A stretch of DNA of 9,515 nucleotides from Proteocatella sp049670425. Its GTDB lineage: Bacteria > Bacillota > Clostridia > Peptostreptococcales > Filifactoraceae. The notes under the pieces were generated by a model. The model had not been told where the DNA came from. It saw nothing but the letters and a program-made list of their open reading frames with translations, and ran no database searches. Below, piece by piece: positions 1-6,656 of this stretch (within the stretch, counting starts at the first letter, position 1; every line of letters starts with the position of its first letter). The translations under genes were made by a program, and so were the position numbers. The stretch spans positions 1 through 9,515 of the forward strand of contig JBATTG010000202.1 of NCBI GenBank assembly GCA_049670425.1, given 5' to 3'.

Positions 1-1
1 G

Positions 2-127
2 GCTAGAATATTAAACATCGATCCTCAGACTCAAAAGATTGAGTTAACATTAAATCTTGAAGAAAAAGAAGAAATAATTGAAGATGAAAATGTTGAAGTA
101 GAGGTTGAAAACACAGAGGAGGTATAA
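2..127 (+). CDS. C-terminal end of an unidentified protein with acidic tail (5' truncated by window)
   Basis: An open frame enters from the window edge and ends at the TAA at 125-127, giving 41 residues. The first part, ARILNIDPQTQKIELTLNLE, alternates hydrophobic residues like the last beta strands of a small OB or barrel fold. It resembles the end of an S1 RNA-binding domain (pattern V-x-x-V-D-P-x-x-x-x-I-x-L-S-L). A KOW-type ending is also possible. The rest is a low-complexity tail rich in Glu and Val. The ribosome binding site of the following rubredoxin lies inside its last codons, so the two are very likely co-transcribed and perhaps translationally coupled. The frame is certain to be open; coding status is supported by the adjacent gene and by the biased acidic composition. 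The S1 assignment is a guess from about 20 residues. Confidence 0.6.
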   Translation, partial: ARILNIDPQTQKIELTLNLEEKEEIIEDENVEVEVENTEEV

Positions 128-129
128 TT

Positions 130-288
130 ATGAAAAATTATGTTTGTGATGTATGTGGATATGTATATGATCCAACAGAAGGCGATCCAGATAACGGAGT
201 TGCACCAGGAACTTCATTTGAAAGTTTACCAGATGATTGGGCTTGTCCACTTTGCGGAGTAGGAAAAGATCAGTTCTCCGAAGAATAA
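130..288 (+). CDS. Rubredoxin
   Basis: This 52-residue protein is a complete classical rubredoxin, a cytoplasmic one-electron carrier with a single iron held by four cysteines. Both ligand pairs are visible: C6-x-x-C9-G-Y and C39-P-x-C42-G. The family hallmarks between them are present too: YDP at 13-15, GD at 18-19, PGT at 26-28, and LPDDWACP at 33-40. The length matches the usual 52-54 residues. The ATG sits two bases after the stop of the upstream gene, and a strong GAGGAGG (116-122) lies 7 nt before it. In anaerobes rubredoxin commonly passes electrons to peroxide- or superoxide-reducing enzymes or to rubredoxin:oxygen oxidoreductases. No such partner is in the window, so its specific role here is unknown. 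The gene ends just before a strong terminator and closes its operon. Confidence 0.97.
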   Translation: MKNYVCDVCGYVYDPTEGDPDNGVAPGTSFESLPDDWACPLCGVGKDQFSEE

Positions 289-293
289 GACCC

Positions 294-326
294 AAGAAGA
301 GTGGTAAATATACCACTCTTCTTTTT
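294..326 (+). terminator. Rho-independent terminator after rubredoxin
   Basis: A perfect 13-bp stem (294-306 pairs with 311-323) encloses a 4-nt AATA loop and runs into five T residues at 322-326. It starts 5 nt after the rubredoxin stop codon. This is a textbook intrinsic terminator and separates the rubredoxin operon from the prepilin gene. Confidence 0.94.
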
Positions 327-341
327 AATTGTACAAATTTT

Positions 342-350
342 TGGCATAAT
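342..350 (+). promoter_or_regulatory. Candidate extended -10 promoter for the prepilin-recJ-apt unit
   Basis: TGG followed directly by CATAAT fits an extended -10 element (TGn plus a one-mismatch TATAAT). A weak T-rich -35 (TTTTTA, 322-327) lies 17 nt upstream, inside the terminator T-tract. The position is sensible: just after a strong terminator and about 40 nt before the next start codon. The -35 is poor, and an alternative pairing of TTGTAC (329-334) with TATAAC (350-355, 15-nt spacer) is possible, so the exact element is uncertain. Confidence 0.5.
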
Positions 351-391
351 ATAACTTGTTTGAATTTAATTAAGAAAAGGAGATATTTGAA

Positions 392-808
392 ATGAACAAA
401 AAAACAATGAAAAATAATTCTGGATTTACTTTAATTGAACTTCTTATTGTGCTGACTATTTTAGTTGCATTGACATTACTGGGCACATATAAGTACTTTA
501 ACATAGTGGAGGAAAACAAGCAGAAAATTGATATTACAAATGCAAAAATGCTTGCCGAGGCCGTCGATGTAGCAGATGCTACAGGCAAACTGGTCCTCAC
601 TGAAGGATCTACAACTGTGGAATATAGCCAGTTGGAGACTATTCTTGATAAAGAAATTACTCCGACCAGTAAAAAATATACAGGAGGCAACACCGACGCT
701 AAATTTATAATAACAGTTGTAAAATCTGGCGATGTCTTCACGACAACGATAACTGCCGAAAATCAGACCATCTATCCAACCACAACGGAAACGGTTCCTG
801 AAAACTAA
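392..808 (+). CDS. Type IV prepilin-like protein (N-terminal methylation motif), orphan
   Basis: The 138-residue product starts with a short basic leader (NKKTMKNN) and the type III signal S-G|FTLIELL. Prepilin peptidase should cut after G11, leaving an N-methylated Phe and the key Glu at mature position 5. Residues 12-32 form the hydrophobic helix that serves first as membrane anchor and then as filament core. A polar helix follows (about 33-57, YFNIVEENKQKIDITNAKMLAEAV). The C-terminal domain is short and rich in Thr and Val with predicted beta character (VFTTTITAENQTIYPTTTETV). There are no cysteines and no Pro at mature position 22, unlike many major pilins. AAAAGGAG (375-382) lies 9 nt before the ATG. 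No peptidase, ATPase or platform-protein gene is nearby. The class is clear; whether it belongs to a type IV pilus, a competence pseudopilus or a secretion system is not. recJ follows after 27 nt without a terminator. Confidence 0.88.
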   Translation: MNKKTMKNNSGFTLIELLIVLTILVALTLLGTYKYFNIVEENKQKIDITNAKMLAEAVDVADATGKLVLTEGSTTVEYSQLETILDKEITPTSKKYTGGNTDAKFIITVVKSGDVFTTTITAENQTIYPTTTETVPEN

Positions 809-835
809 GGTTAAAAATCAGCTACGAGGTAAAGC

Positions 836-2611
836 ATGGAAAAATGGATTCTAAAAAAAAGCAAAATAGATTACCAGCAAGTAATGTCAGATTTTTCCAT
901 AGATGAAATCTCGGCCAAAATTATTTCAAAAAAAGATTTTAAAAATAAGAAAGAAATCTATGACTATCTGCATCCCAACAAGAAAAACCTGCATGATCCC
1001 TTTTCTTTAAAGGGCATGGATGATGCGATAAAGCTGATAAAAGATGACCTGGATAATGAACGAAAAATATTAATCGTATTAGATTATGATGTGGATGGCA
1101 TAATAAGCGGCGCCATAGCATATCATGGTTTAAAGCGCTTAGGAGCGCATTGTACATGTGTGCTTCCTCACAGAGTTAAAGACGGTTATGGAATAAATGA
1201 GAATATCGTAGAAACTGCTCAAAAAAATGGCATCAATACAATAATCACCTTTGATAACGGCATCGCGGCCTTCGATCCAATCGAATTAGCGAGAACAATG
1301 GGGATTAAGACCATTGTTACGGACCATCATGACGTACCATTTTCAATTAATGAGCAAAACGAAAAAATTTACAACTTAATCAACGCCGATGTGGTAATTA
1401 ATCCAAAGCAATCAGATTGTGCTTATCCCTTCAAGGGTATCTGCGGCGGTACGATTGCTTATAAATTAATTGAGGCCCTCTACGTCACAATGAAAATTGA
1501 TTCTTCAAAAACTCGCGACCTGCTGAGCTTAGCCAGCATTGCCACCATCTGCGATGTCATGGAACTTAAAGATGAAAATAGAACAATAGTTTCTGTCGGA
1601 TTAGATTCCATGTCGCAAATACACAACCCTGGACTAAATGCCTTGTTCTCAATCTACAATTTAAAAGATAAAATAACAGTTGAGGACATCGGATTTAAAG
1701 TAGGCCCCTGTTTTAATTCCAGCGGGAGATTAAGCACTGCAGAAATCGGATTGGAGCTTCTGACTTATAGTGCAGATGACAACAGTCCCGATATTCTCTT
1801 GGATACAATCAAGGAAAAAGCCTTAAATTTGTATGATTTAAATGACATCAGAAAAAAAATGACCGCAGAAGCCTTTAAAATAGCCATAAACCAGGTTGAA
1901 GATTCTCAGCTATGGCTCAATAAGATTATTTTGCTTTATTTGAGCGATGTTCATGAAAGCATAGCTGGAATTGTAGCAAGTAGAGTTAAGGAAAAATATA
2001 ATTGCCCTACAATAGTATTTACCAGATCCGAAAATTTCATAAAAGGTTCCGCACGTTCAGTGGAAGATATAAATATCTTCGAACTGATATCGAATCATAA
2101 GGATCTGCTATTGAAATTTGGAGGACACCCTATGGCGGCTGGAATGAGTCTGGAAAAGGAGAATTTCGATCAATTTGTAAGCCTACTAATTGAGAGCACC
2201 TCAAAAATTCCTTTTTCCATAGAAAAAACCCATAAAGTTGATTTAATTGTAAAGTTTGATGAATTGGAATATGCCCTTGCTAAATCTTTGGAAAAATTTG
2301 AACCTTTTGGAAAAGGAAATGAAAAAATAGTATTTTCCTCTTTGAAAGTTTCGATTTCTGATATTAAAATCCTTGGGGCGAATTCAAATGTCTTAAGAAT
2401 TTTTATTTCTCAAAATGGAATAAGCAAAGAATTCATATCATTTAGGAATATCGATTGGATGCTGGAAATCATTAAAAAAAAGGTGCAAATTATGGACAAT
2501 AATGCTATAATATTGAATGAAAACAATACTTTTGATATATTATTCAGTGCCGGCATAAATGTTTATAATAGCAGAGAAAAACTCCAGCTAGAACTAGTCA
2601 GCATCCGGTAA
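836..2611 (+). CDS. recJ: Single-stranded-DNA-specific exonuclease RecJ (short form)
   Basis: This is a DHH/DHHA1-family protein; RecJ degrades single-stranded DNA 5' to 3' in recombination and repair using two Mn ions. The metal-binding motifs are all visible: D83-Y-D-V-D-G88, D140-N-G, D163-H-H, and D240 in CDVMELKDENR. Supporting motifs are YPFKGICGG (197-205), SSGRL (295-299), HESIAGIVASR (373-383), GSARS (404-408) and the DHHA1 signature GGHPMAAG (429-436). A PFGKGNE segment (near 490) introduces a C-terminal OB-like domain. At 591 residues it is close to E. coli RecJ (about 577) but lacks the long C-terminal extension of B. subtilis-type RecJ (near 790). Some motifs drift from consensus, for example FDNGIA and GPCFNSSGRL, but no catalytic residue is missing. 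The ATG follows an ACGAGGT site (824-830). Position before apt and rel matches the usual chromosomal recJ. Confidence 0.92.
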   Translation: MEKWILKKSKIDYQQVMSDFSIDEISAKIISKKDFKNKKEIYDYLHPNKKNLHDPFSLKGMDDAIKLIKDDLDNERKILIVLDYDVDGIISGAIAYHGLKRLGAHCTCVLPHRVKDGYGINENIVETAQKNGINTIITFDNGIAAFDPIELARTMGIKTIVTDHHDVPFSINEQNEKIYNLINADVVINPKQSDCAYPFKGICGGTIAYKLIEALYVTMKIDSSKTRDLLSLASIATICDVMELKDENRTIVSVGLDSMSQIHNPGLNALFSIYNLKDKITVEDIGFKVGPCFNSSGRLSTAEIGLELLTYSADDNSPDILLDTIKEKALNLYDLNDIRKKMTAEAFKIAINQVEDSQLWLNKIILLYLSDVHESIAGIVASRVKEKYNCPTIVFTRSENFIKGSARSVEDINIFELISNHKDLLLKFGGHPMAAGMSLEKENFDQFVSLLIESTSKIPFSIEKTHKVDLIVKFDELEYALAKSLEKFEPFGKGNEKIVFSSLKVSISDIKILGANSNVLRIFISQNGISKEFISFRNIDWMLEIIKKKVQIMDNNAIILNENNTFDILFSAGINVYNSREKLQLELVSIR

Positions 2612-2666
2612 TTCTACACTCAATACTATATACTAAATCCCAGACGATATAAAAGGAGAAATAAAT

Positions 2667-3179
2667 ATGGATTTGTCATCTTATGTAAGAACCATTGAAG
2701 ATTACCCTCAGCCAGGAATAAGCTTCAAAGATATAACTACATTACTTAAAGACGGGGAAGCGTTTAAATATGCTGTCGACTCTATGATTGAGAATTTAAA
2801 AAGCAAAAATATAGACTATGTAATAGGTATGGATGCCAGAGGCTTTATATTTGGTTCAGCTGTAGCTTACGGCTTAGGTGTTGGCTTCATTCCAGCAAGA
2901 AAGAAAAATAAGCTCCCATCTGAAGTAATTGGATGCGAATATGATCTTGAATATGGGAAAAGCACTATTGAGATTCATACCGATGCTATAAATCCCGGTG
3001 ACAGAATAGTTATAATCGATGACTTGCTGGCTACAGGTGGTACGGCAGGAGCTGTAGAAAAACTGGTTGAAACTCTTAAAGGAGATTTAGTAGGGTTCGA
3101 ATTTCTTATAGAATTAGACTTTTTAAAAGGACGTGAAGTTTTGAAAAATAAAAACATAAACGTGCTTATTCACTATTAA
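2667..3179 (+). CDS. apt: Adenine phosphoribosyltransferase
   Basis: Apt converts adenine and PRPP to AMP and pyrophosphate in the cytoplasm, salvaging purines. The 170-residue length is typical. The type I phosphoribosyltransferase PRPP loop is clear at residues 115-127 (VIIDDLLATGGTA). Apt-specific segments include YPQPGISFKDIT (13-24), the GMDARGFIFG stretch (54-63) that contacts adenine, and the flexible-loop sequence YDLEYGKSTIEIH (92-104). An AAAGGAG (2652-2658) lies 8 nt before the ATG. The 55-nt gap after recJ shows no terminator, so it is probably read through from upstream. Its neighbour Rel makes ppGpp from GTP or GDP, so the pairing makes sense for nucleotide-pool control, though that link is inferred from known biology rather than seen here. 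Confidence 0.97.
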   Translation: MDLSSYVRTIEDYPQPGISFKDITTLLKDGEAFKYAVDSMIENLKSKNIDYVIGMDARGFIFGSAVAYGLGVGFIPARKKNKLPSEVIGCEYDLEYGKSTIEIHTDAINPGDRIVIIDDLLATGGTAGAVEKLVETLKGDLVGFEFLIELDFLKGREVLKNKNINVLIHY

Positions 3180-3266
3180 TTGACTGTTTTTGTAGATGAA
3201 ATTGTTTTTTTGCAAGAACTATTTACTGAATTTCAACTTCATATGCCGCATAATTGTTTTTATGCA

Positions 3267-3300
3267 TAAAAGACTTTCGTTTTTAAATGAAAGTCTTTTA
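3267..3300 (+). terminator. Intrinsic terminator after apt
   Basis: A perfect 12-bp inverted repeat (3267-3278 with 3289-3300) closes a 10-nt loop that can pair a little further inward. The distal arm ends in CTTTTA and continues TTATT, giving a short imperfect U-tract. The stem is A+T-rich, so termination may be incomplete. It lies about 90 nt after the apt stop, directly before the rel promoter. Confidence 0.8.
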
Positions 3301-3318
3301 TTATTGGATGATTTGTTA

Positions 3319-3324
3319 TATAAT
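3319..3324 (+). promoter_or_regulatory. Promoter -10 box for the rel operon
   Basis: A consensus TATAAT (3319-3324) lies 38 nt before the preferred rel start. TGT immediately precedes an overlapping TATATA register, giving an extended -10 character. The expected -35 position (3296-3301, TTTTAT) is weak and overlaps the preceding terminator. Location right after a terminator and before a five-gene run supports a real sigma-A promoter. Confidence 0.65.
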
Positions 3325-3349
3325 GAGTAAATACAGTTAATTATAAAGA

Positions 3350-3357
3350 GTGGTGAT
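3350..3357 (+). promoter_or_regulatory. Ribosome binding site that decides the rel start
   Basis: GTGGTGAT differs by a single base from GAGGTGAT, the complement of the 3' end of 16S rRNA. It lies 4 nt before the GTG at 3362. The two GTG triplets at 3350 and 3353 are in frame with rel but form this site, and no good ribosome binding site lies upstream of them. Initiation at 3362 is therefore preferred. Confidence 0.7.
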
Positions 3358-3361
3358 TAGA

Positions 3362-5551
3362 GTGCTAGAAAATTTACTATTAAGAATAGAACAATACAAT
3401 CCAGATGCAGATTTGAAGCTTCTGATAAAAGCTTACAACTATGCAACAAGTGCCCATGAAAACCAATACAGAAAATCCGGCGAGAAGTATATAATTCATC
3501 CAGTTGAAGTAGCCAAAATTTTGGCCGAACTTGAGCTTGATGTAGATACTATTGCAGCCGGGCTTCTTCATGATGTAATTGAAGATACCGATATTACATT
3601 CGAAGAAATCGAACGTGAATTTAGTACAGATATTGCTATGCTGACAGACGGTGTTACAAAACTTGGGAAATTAGAATATAGAAGTAAAGAAGAAACTCAA
3701 GCCGAGAATATGAGAAAGATGTTTTTAGCTATGGGTAAAGACATAAGAGTCGTATTGATTAAACTTGCAGACAGACTTCACAATATGAGAACTATGAAAC
3801 ATATGTCTGAAGAAAAGGCTATAGAAAAATCACTTGAAACTATAGAAATTTATGCTCCAATAGCTAACAGACTCGGAATTTCTAAAGTTAAATTAGAGAT
3901 GGAAGATTTAGCACTTAGATACCTCGACCCCGAAGGCTATTATGATTTGGTAGAAAAAATTTCAAGAAAAAAAGCTGAGAGAGATGAATACATTCAAAGA
4001 GTAATCTCCGAAATCAGAGAGAAACTTGATGATTCCAGCATTGTTGCCGATATATCAGGCAGAGCCAAGCATTTTTACAGTATATACAAAAAAATGAAGA
4101 GCCAGAATAAAGAATTTGATGAAATTTTTGATTTAATGGCTGTTCGAGTACTTGTTGAAAATGTAAAAGATTGTTACGCTTCGTTGGGTCTTGTCCATAC
4201 TATATGGAGACCTATTCCAGGAAGATTTAAAGATTATATTGCAATGCCAAAACCTAATATGTATCAGTCCCTGCATACAACAGTAATAGGTCCTGACGGT
4301 GAACCGCTTGAGATTCAAATCAGGACATGGGATATGCACAAGACAGCGGAATTCGGTATAGCCGCCCACTGGAAATACAAAGAAGGTAAAATTAACCAGG
4401 AATCCTCAGACATGGAATCCAAGCTTCAGTGGCTAAGGCAGATGATGGAATGGCAAAAAGAAGTTTCTGATCCTAAGGAGTTTATGGATTCCTTGAAAAT
4501 AGACTTATTCACTACAGAGGTTTATGTCTTTACACCAAAGGGAGAAGTTATAGAATTACCTGCCGGTTCAATACCTCTGGATTTTGCATACAAAGTCCAT
4601 TCCGATGTAGGGAATAGATGCGTAGGTGCAAAAATCAATGGAAGGATAGTTCCAATGAACTATACCCTTCAAATTGGAGATCTTATTGAGATACTGACAT
4701 CTTCAAACTCCAACGGTCCTTCCAGGGACTGGCTTAACATGGTCAAAAGTTCTCATGCTAAGAGCAAAATCAGACAATGGTTTAAAAAAGAACGTAGAGA
4801 AGAAAATATACAAAAGGGTAGAGAACTGCTCGAGCGCGAGATCAAGCGTCAGGGATATTCCCAATCCGAAATATTAAAACATAAATATTTGTCTCCTATC
4901 ATGAAATCGCTATCTATTCCAAACGATGAAGATTTTTATGCAGCACTTGGATATGGAGGGATAACTTTATCCCAAATAGTGCCAAAATTAAAAGAAAAAT
5001 ATGAAATAGACAACAAAGATAAAGAACTGAAAGAAGTTAAACATAAAAAACCAGTAATACCCGAAACAAATCCTGTAGTTAAAAAACCAGCTCCACACGA
5101 CTATAAAGGAGTCTACGTAAAAGGAATTGACAATGTCCTTATCAGATTTGCAAAATGTTGCAATCCTCTCCCTGGCGATGAGATTGTCGGATATGTCACA
5201 AAAGGCCGCGGAGTATCAGTTCATAGAGCTGACTGTGACAATATTGACATAAACGAAGAAAATCCAAGCGAAAAACTCATTGACGTAGGTTGGGATCAAA
5301 ACTATAATGACCTGAAATCTTTTGAAGTAGAAATTTTGATTATGGCTTATGAAAGAAGAGGTCTTTTTGTAGATGTCAGCAAAATTCTTGCCGATGACAA
5401 GATTCCAGTGAATGGAATAAATGCCAGAACCAATAAAGATGGCATTGTCAATATGAGCACAATAATCGTTGTTGCAACAAAAGACCAGCTTAAATCTATA
5501 AAAAACAAACTTAAACGAATAGAAGGAGTTATATCTGTAACCAGGATATAA
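3362..5551 (+). CDS. rel: Bifunctional (p)ppGpp synthetase/hydrolase, RelA/SpoT family
   Basis: Rel makes and breaks (p)ppGpp, the stringent-response alarmone, and senses uncharged tRNA on the ribosome. From the preferred GTG start it has 729 residues, a normal length. The N-terminal HD hydrolase is intact: H46 (IIHPVEVA), H70-D71-V-I-E-D and D137 (LADRLHNMRTMK). The synthetase domain carries RFKD (288-291), the RxKD form associated with bifunctional enzymes rather than RelA-only EXDD, plus YQSLHTTV (301-308) and EIQIRT (317-322). Then come a TGS domain (about 386-446), a helical region, a zinc-finger-like segment with C599, C600, H621 and C625, and a C-terminal ACT domain (about 652-729). 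It heads its own transcription unit; dtd follows after 10 nt. An in-frame GTG at 3350 would add four residues but is unlikely. Confidence 0.96.
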   Translation: MLENLLLRIEQYNPDADLKLLIKAYNYATSAHENQYRKSGEKYIIHPVEVAKILAELELDVDTIAAGLLHDVIEDTDITFEEIEREFSTDIAMLTDGVTKLGKLEYRSKEETQAENMRKMFLAMGKDIRVVLIKLADRLHNMRTMKHMSEEKAIEKSLETIEIYAPIANRLGISKVKLEMEDLALRYLDPEGYYDLVEKISRKKAERDEYIQRVISEIREKLDDSSIVADISGRAKHFYSIYKKMKSQNKEFDEIFDLMAVRVLVENVKDCYASLGLVHTIWRPIPGRFKDYIAMPKPNMYQSLHTTVIGPDGEPLEIQIRTWDMHKTAEFGIAAHWKYKEGKINQESSDMESKLQWLRQMMEWQKEVSDPKEFMDSLKIDLFTTEVYVFTPKGEVIELPAGSIPLDFAYKVHSDVGNRCVGAKINGRIVPMNYTLQIGDLIEILTSSNSNGPSRDWLNMVKSSHAKSKIRQWFKKERREENIQKGRELLEREIKRQGYSQSEILKHKYLSPIMKSLSIPNDEDFYAALGYGGITLSQIVPKLKEKYEIDNKDKELKEVKHKKPVIPETNPVVKKPAPHDYKGVYVKGIDNVLIRFAKCCNPLPGDEIVGYVTKGRGVSVHRADCDNIDINEENPSEKLIDVGWDQNYNDLKSFEVEILIMAYERRGLFVDVSKILADDKIPVNGINARTNKDGIVNMSTIIVVATKDQLKSIKNKLKRIEGVISVTRI

Positions 5552-5561
5552 AAAAACTAAC

Positions 5562-6020
5562 ATGAGGGCAATAGTACAAAGAGTAAAATACTCAAGCGTT
5601 GAATATATAAAAGATGAAAAAACAGTAAATAACCATATAAATAAAGGCTTCCAGGTTTTACTTGGGATAACTCACGATGACACTGATAAAGACGTCGACT
5701 ATATAGTTGATAAGGTCACAGGCCTCAGAGTTTTTGAGGATGATAATGAAAAAATGAACCTTTCCTTGGAGGATATCTCAGGAGACATACTTTTAGTGTC
5801 TCAATTTACGCTTTATGGAGATGCCCGAAAAGGGAAACGACCGAGTTTTTCTGATGCTGCAAGACCTGAAGTTGCAATCCCGCTATATGAAAAAATAATC
5901 GAAAAAATAAAATCAAAGGGTATCCATTGCGAAACCGGAGAATTCGGAGCTGATATGCAAGTTACAATCGTCAACGACGGTCCAGTGACTATAATGCTCG
6001 ACAGTAAAAAACAATTTTAA
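5562..6020 (+). CDS. dtd: D-aminoacyl-tRNA deacylase
   Basis: Dtd removes D-amino acids (and glycine mischarged on tRNA-Ala) from tRNAs, a proofreading step in trans. The 152-residue product begins MRAIVQRVKYSSV as in the family. It has both active-site signatures: SQFTLYGD at 79-86 and the Gly-cisPro region NDGPVT at 137-142. KMNLSLED (63-70) is another conserved stretch. The second beta strand (YIKDEKTVNNHINKG) departs from the usual VDGxxVGxIxxG pattern, but the core is intact. The ATG is 10 nt after the rel stop. The only purine-rich element nearby, AGGA at 5543-5546, is too far upstream to be a good ribosome binding site, so translation probably depends on ribosomes finishing rel. The rel-dtd pairing is a common gene order in Firmicutes. 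Confidence 0.95.
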   Translation: MRAIVQRVKYSSVEYIKDEKTVNNHINKGFQVLLGITHDDTDKDVDYIVDKVTGLRVFEDDNEKMNLSLEDISGDILLVSQFTLYGDARKGKRPSFSDAARPEVAIPLYEKIIEKIKSKGIHCETGEFGADMQVTIVNDGPVTIMLDSKKQF

Positions 6021-6034
6021 TTAAGAGGTGAATA

Positions 6035-6655
6035 ATGTTTTTAGAATCAATTGGAAGAAATAAATATGGAATCAACAGTTATATATTAGCCGATGAAAAT
6101 AACAAAAGTGCAATAGTCATTGATCCAGGCGTAAATTACGAATCTATAATGTATACATTGAAAGAAAATAAATTTGTTTTGAAAGCTATACTGCTTACTC
6201 ACGGACACTGTGATCATATAGCTGATGTTCAAAAATTAAAAGAAAAAACTGAGGCTTCAGTTTATTGTCATGTAAAAGACAATGAACTTTTGATGCATGC
6301 CGCTCTCAACTATTCAAAAGATTTTGGAATGGGCAACTTGGAGTTCAGTGCTGATGAACTTGTCAGAGATGGCGATGAGCTTGATTTTGATGGTATAAAA
6401 TTCAGCGTTATTCATACCCCAGGTCATACCAAAGGCGGAGTATGTTATTTATCTAGAAATATGATGTTTACAGGTGATACCCTTTTTGCAGGTTCAATGG
6501 GACGCACCGATCTTTACGGCGGCAACGAAAACCATATGAATGCTTCTTTAAATAAATTATCTAAAATGTCGGATAATATAACCGTATATCCAGGTCACGG
6601 TCCTAATTCTACTATGAAAATTGAAAAAGAAACGAATCCGTTTCTAAGGTTATAA
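6035..6655 (+). CDS. MBL-fold metallo-hydrolase, glyoxalase II-like
   Basis: This 206-residue metallo-beta-lactamase-fold protein has the full set of metal ligands expected for a dinuclear enzyme: H56-G-H58-C-D60-H61, H131 in HTPGHTKGG, D148 in FTGDTLF and H188 in YPGHG. GSMGRTDLYGG (153-163) is typical of the short glyoxalase II-like subfamily that sits between dtd and hemZ in Firmicutes. Its length is shorter than true glyoxalase II (about 250) because the C-terminal glutathione-binding helices are absent, so hydroxyacylglutathione is an unlikely substrate and the real one is unknown. GAGGTGA (6026-6032) gives a good ribosome binding site just before the ATG. It ends 1 nt before hemZ, which implies co-expression. 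The protein is presumably cytoplasmic; no signal peptide is visible. Confidence 0.93.
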   Translation: MFLESIGRNKYGINSYILADENNKSAIVIDPGVNYESIMYTLKENKFVLKAILLTHGHCDHIADVQKLKEKTEASVYCHVKDNELLMHAALNYSKDFGMGNLEFSADELVRDGDELDFDGIKFSVIHTPGHTKGGVCYLSRNMMFTGDTLFAGSMGRTDLYGGNENHMNASLNKLSKMSDNITVYPGHGPNSTMKIEKETNPFLRL

Positions 6656-6656
6656 A

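Larger units (their letters stand above)
3180..3349 (+). other. Intergenic region: terminator plus promoter, no gene
   Basis: This gap holds no credible ORF on either strand. From left to right it contains T-rich sequence, a small 6-bp hairpin (GCATAA 3248-3253 with TTATGC 3260-3265, 6-nt loop), the apt terminator (3267-3300) and the rel promoter region (about 3301-3324). The transcript leader between promoter and rel start is short, about 30 nt, leaving no room for a riboswitch. Confidence 0.8.

Noticed and set aside
128..316. Minus-strand frame with a His/Ile-rich end
   Set aside because: It is the complement of rubredoxin; the HIHIHI pattern simply comes from the repeated ATG/TATG-rich codons of the rubredoxin sense strand.
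370..741. 123-residue open frame on the minus strand across the prepilin gene
   Set aside because: It lies antisense to a gene with a clear prepilin signal and ribosome binding site, has no convincing site of its own, and shows no recognisable domain.
836..2611. Horizontal transfer of recJ suggested by locally higher G+C in its first half
   Set aside because: Rough counting of individual 60-base lines shows similar highs and lows inside rel, so composition alone does not mark recJ as foreign.
2629..2634. TATACT in the recJ-apt gap as a possible apt promoter
   Set aside because: No -35-like hexamer lies at 16-18 nt, and A+T-rich gaps produce such matches often.
4133..4369. Minus-strand frame inside rel
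   Set aside because: It is antisense to the conserved synthetase domain of rel; no independent support. The same applies to the minus-strand frame at 5216-5563.
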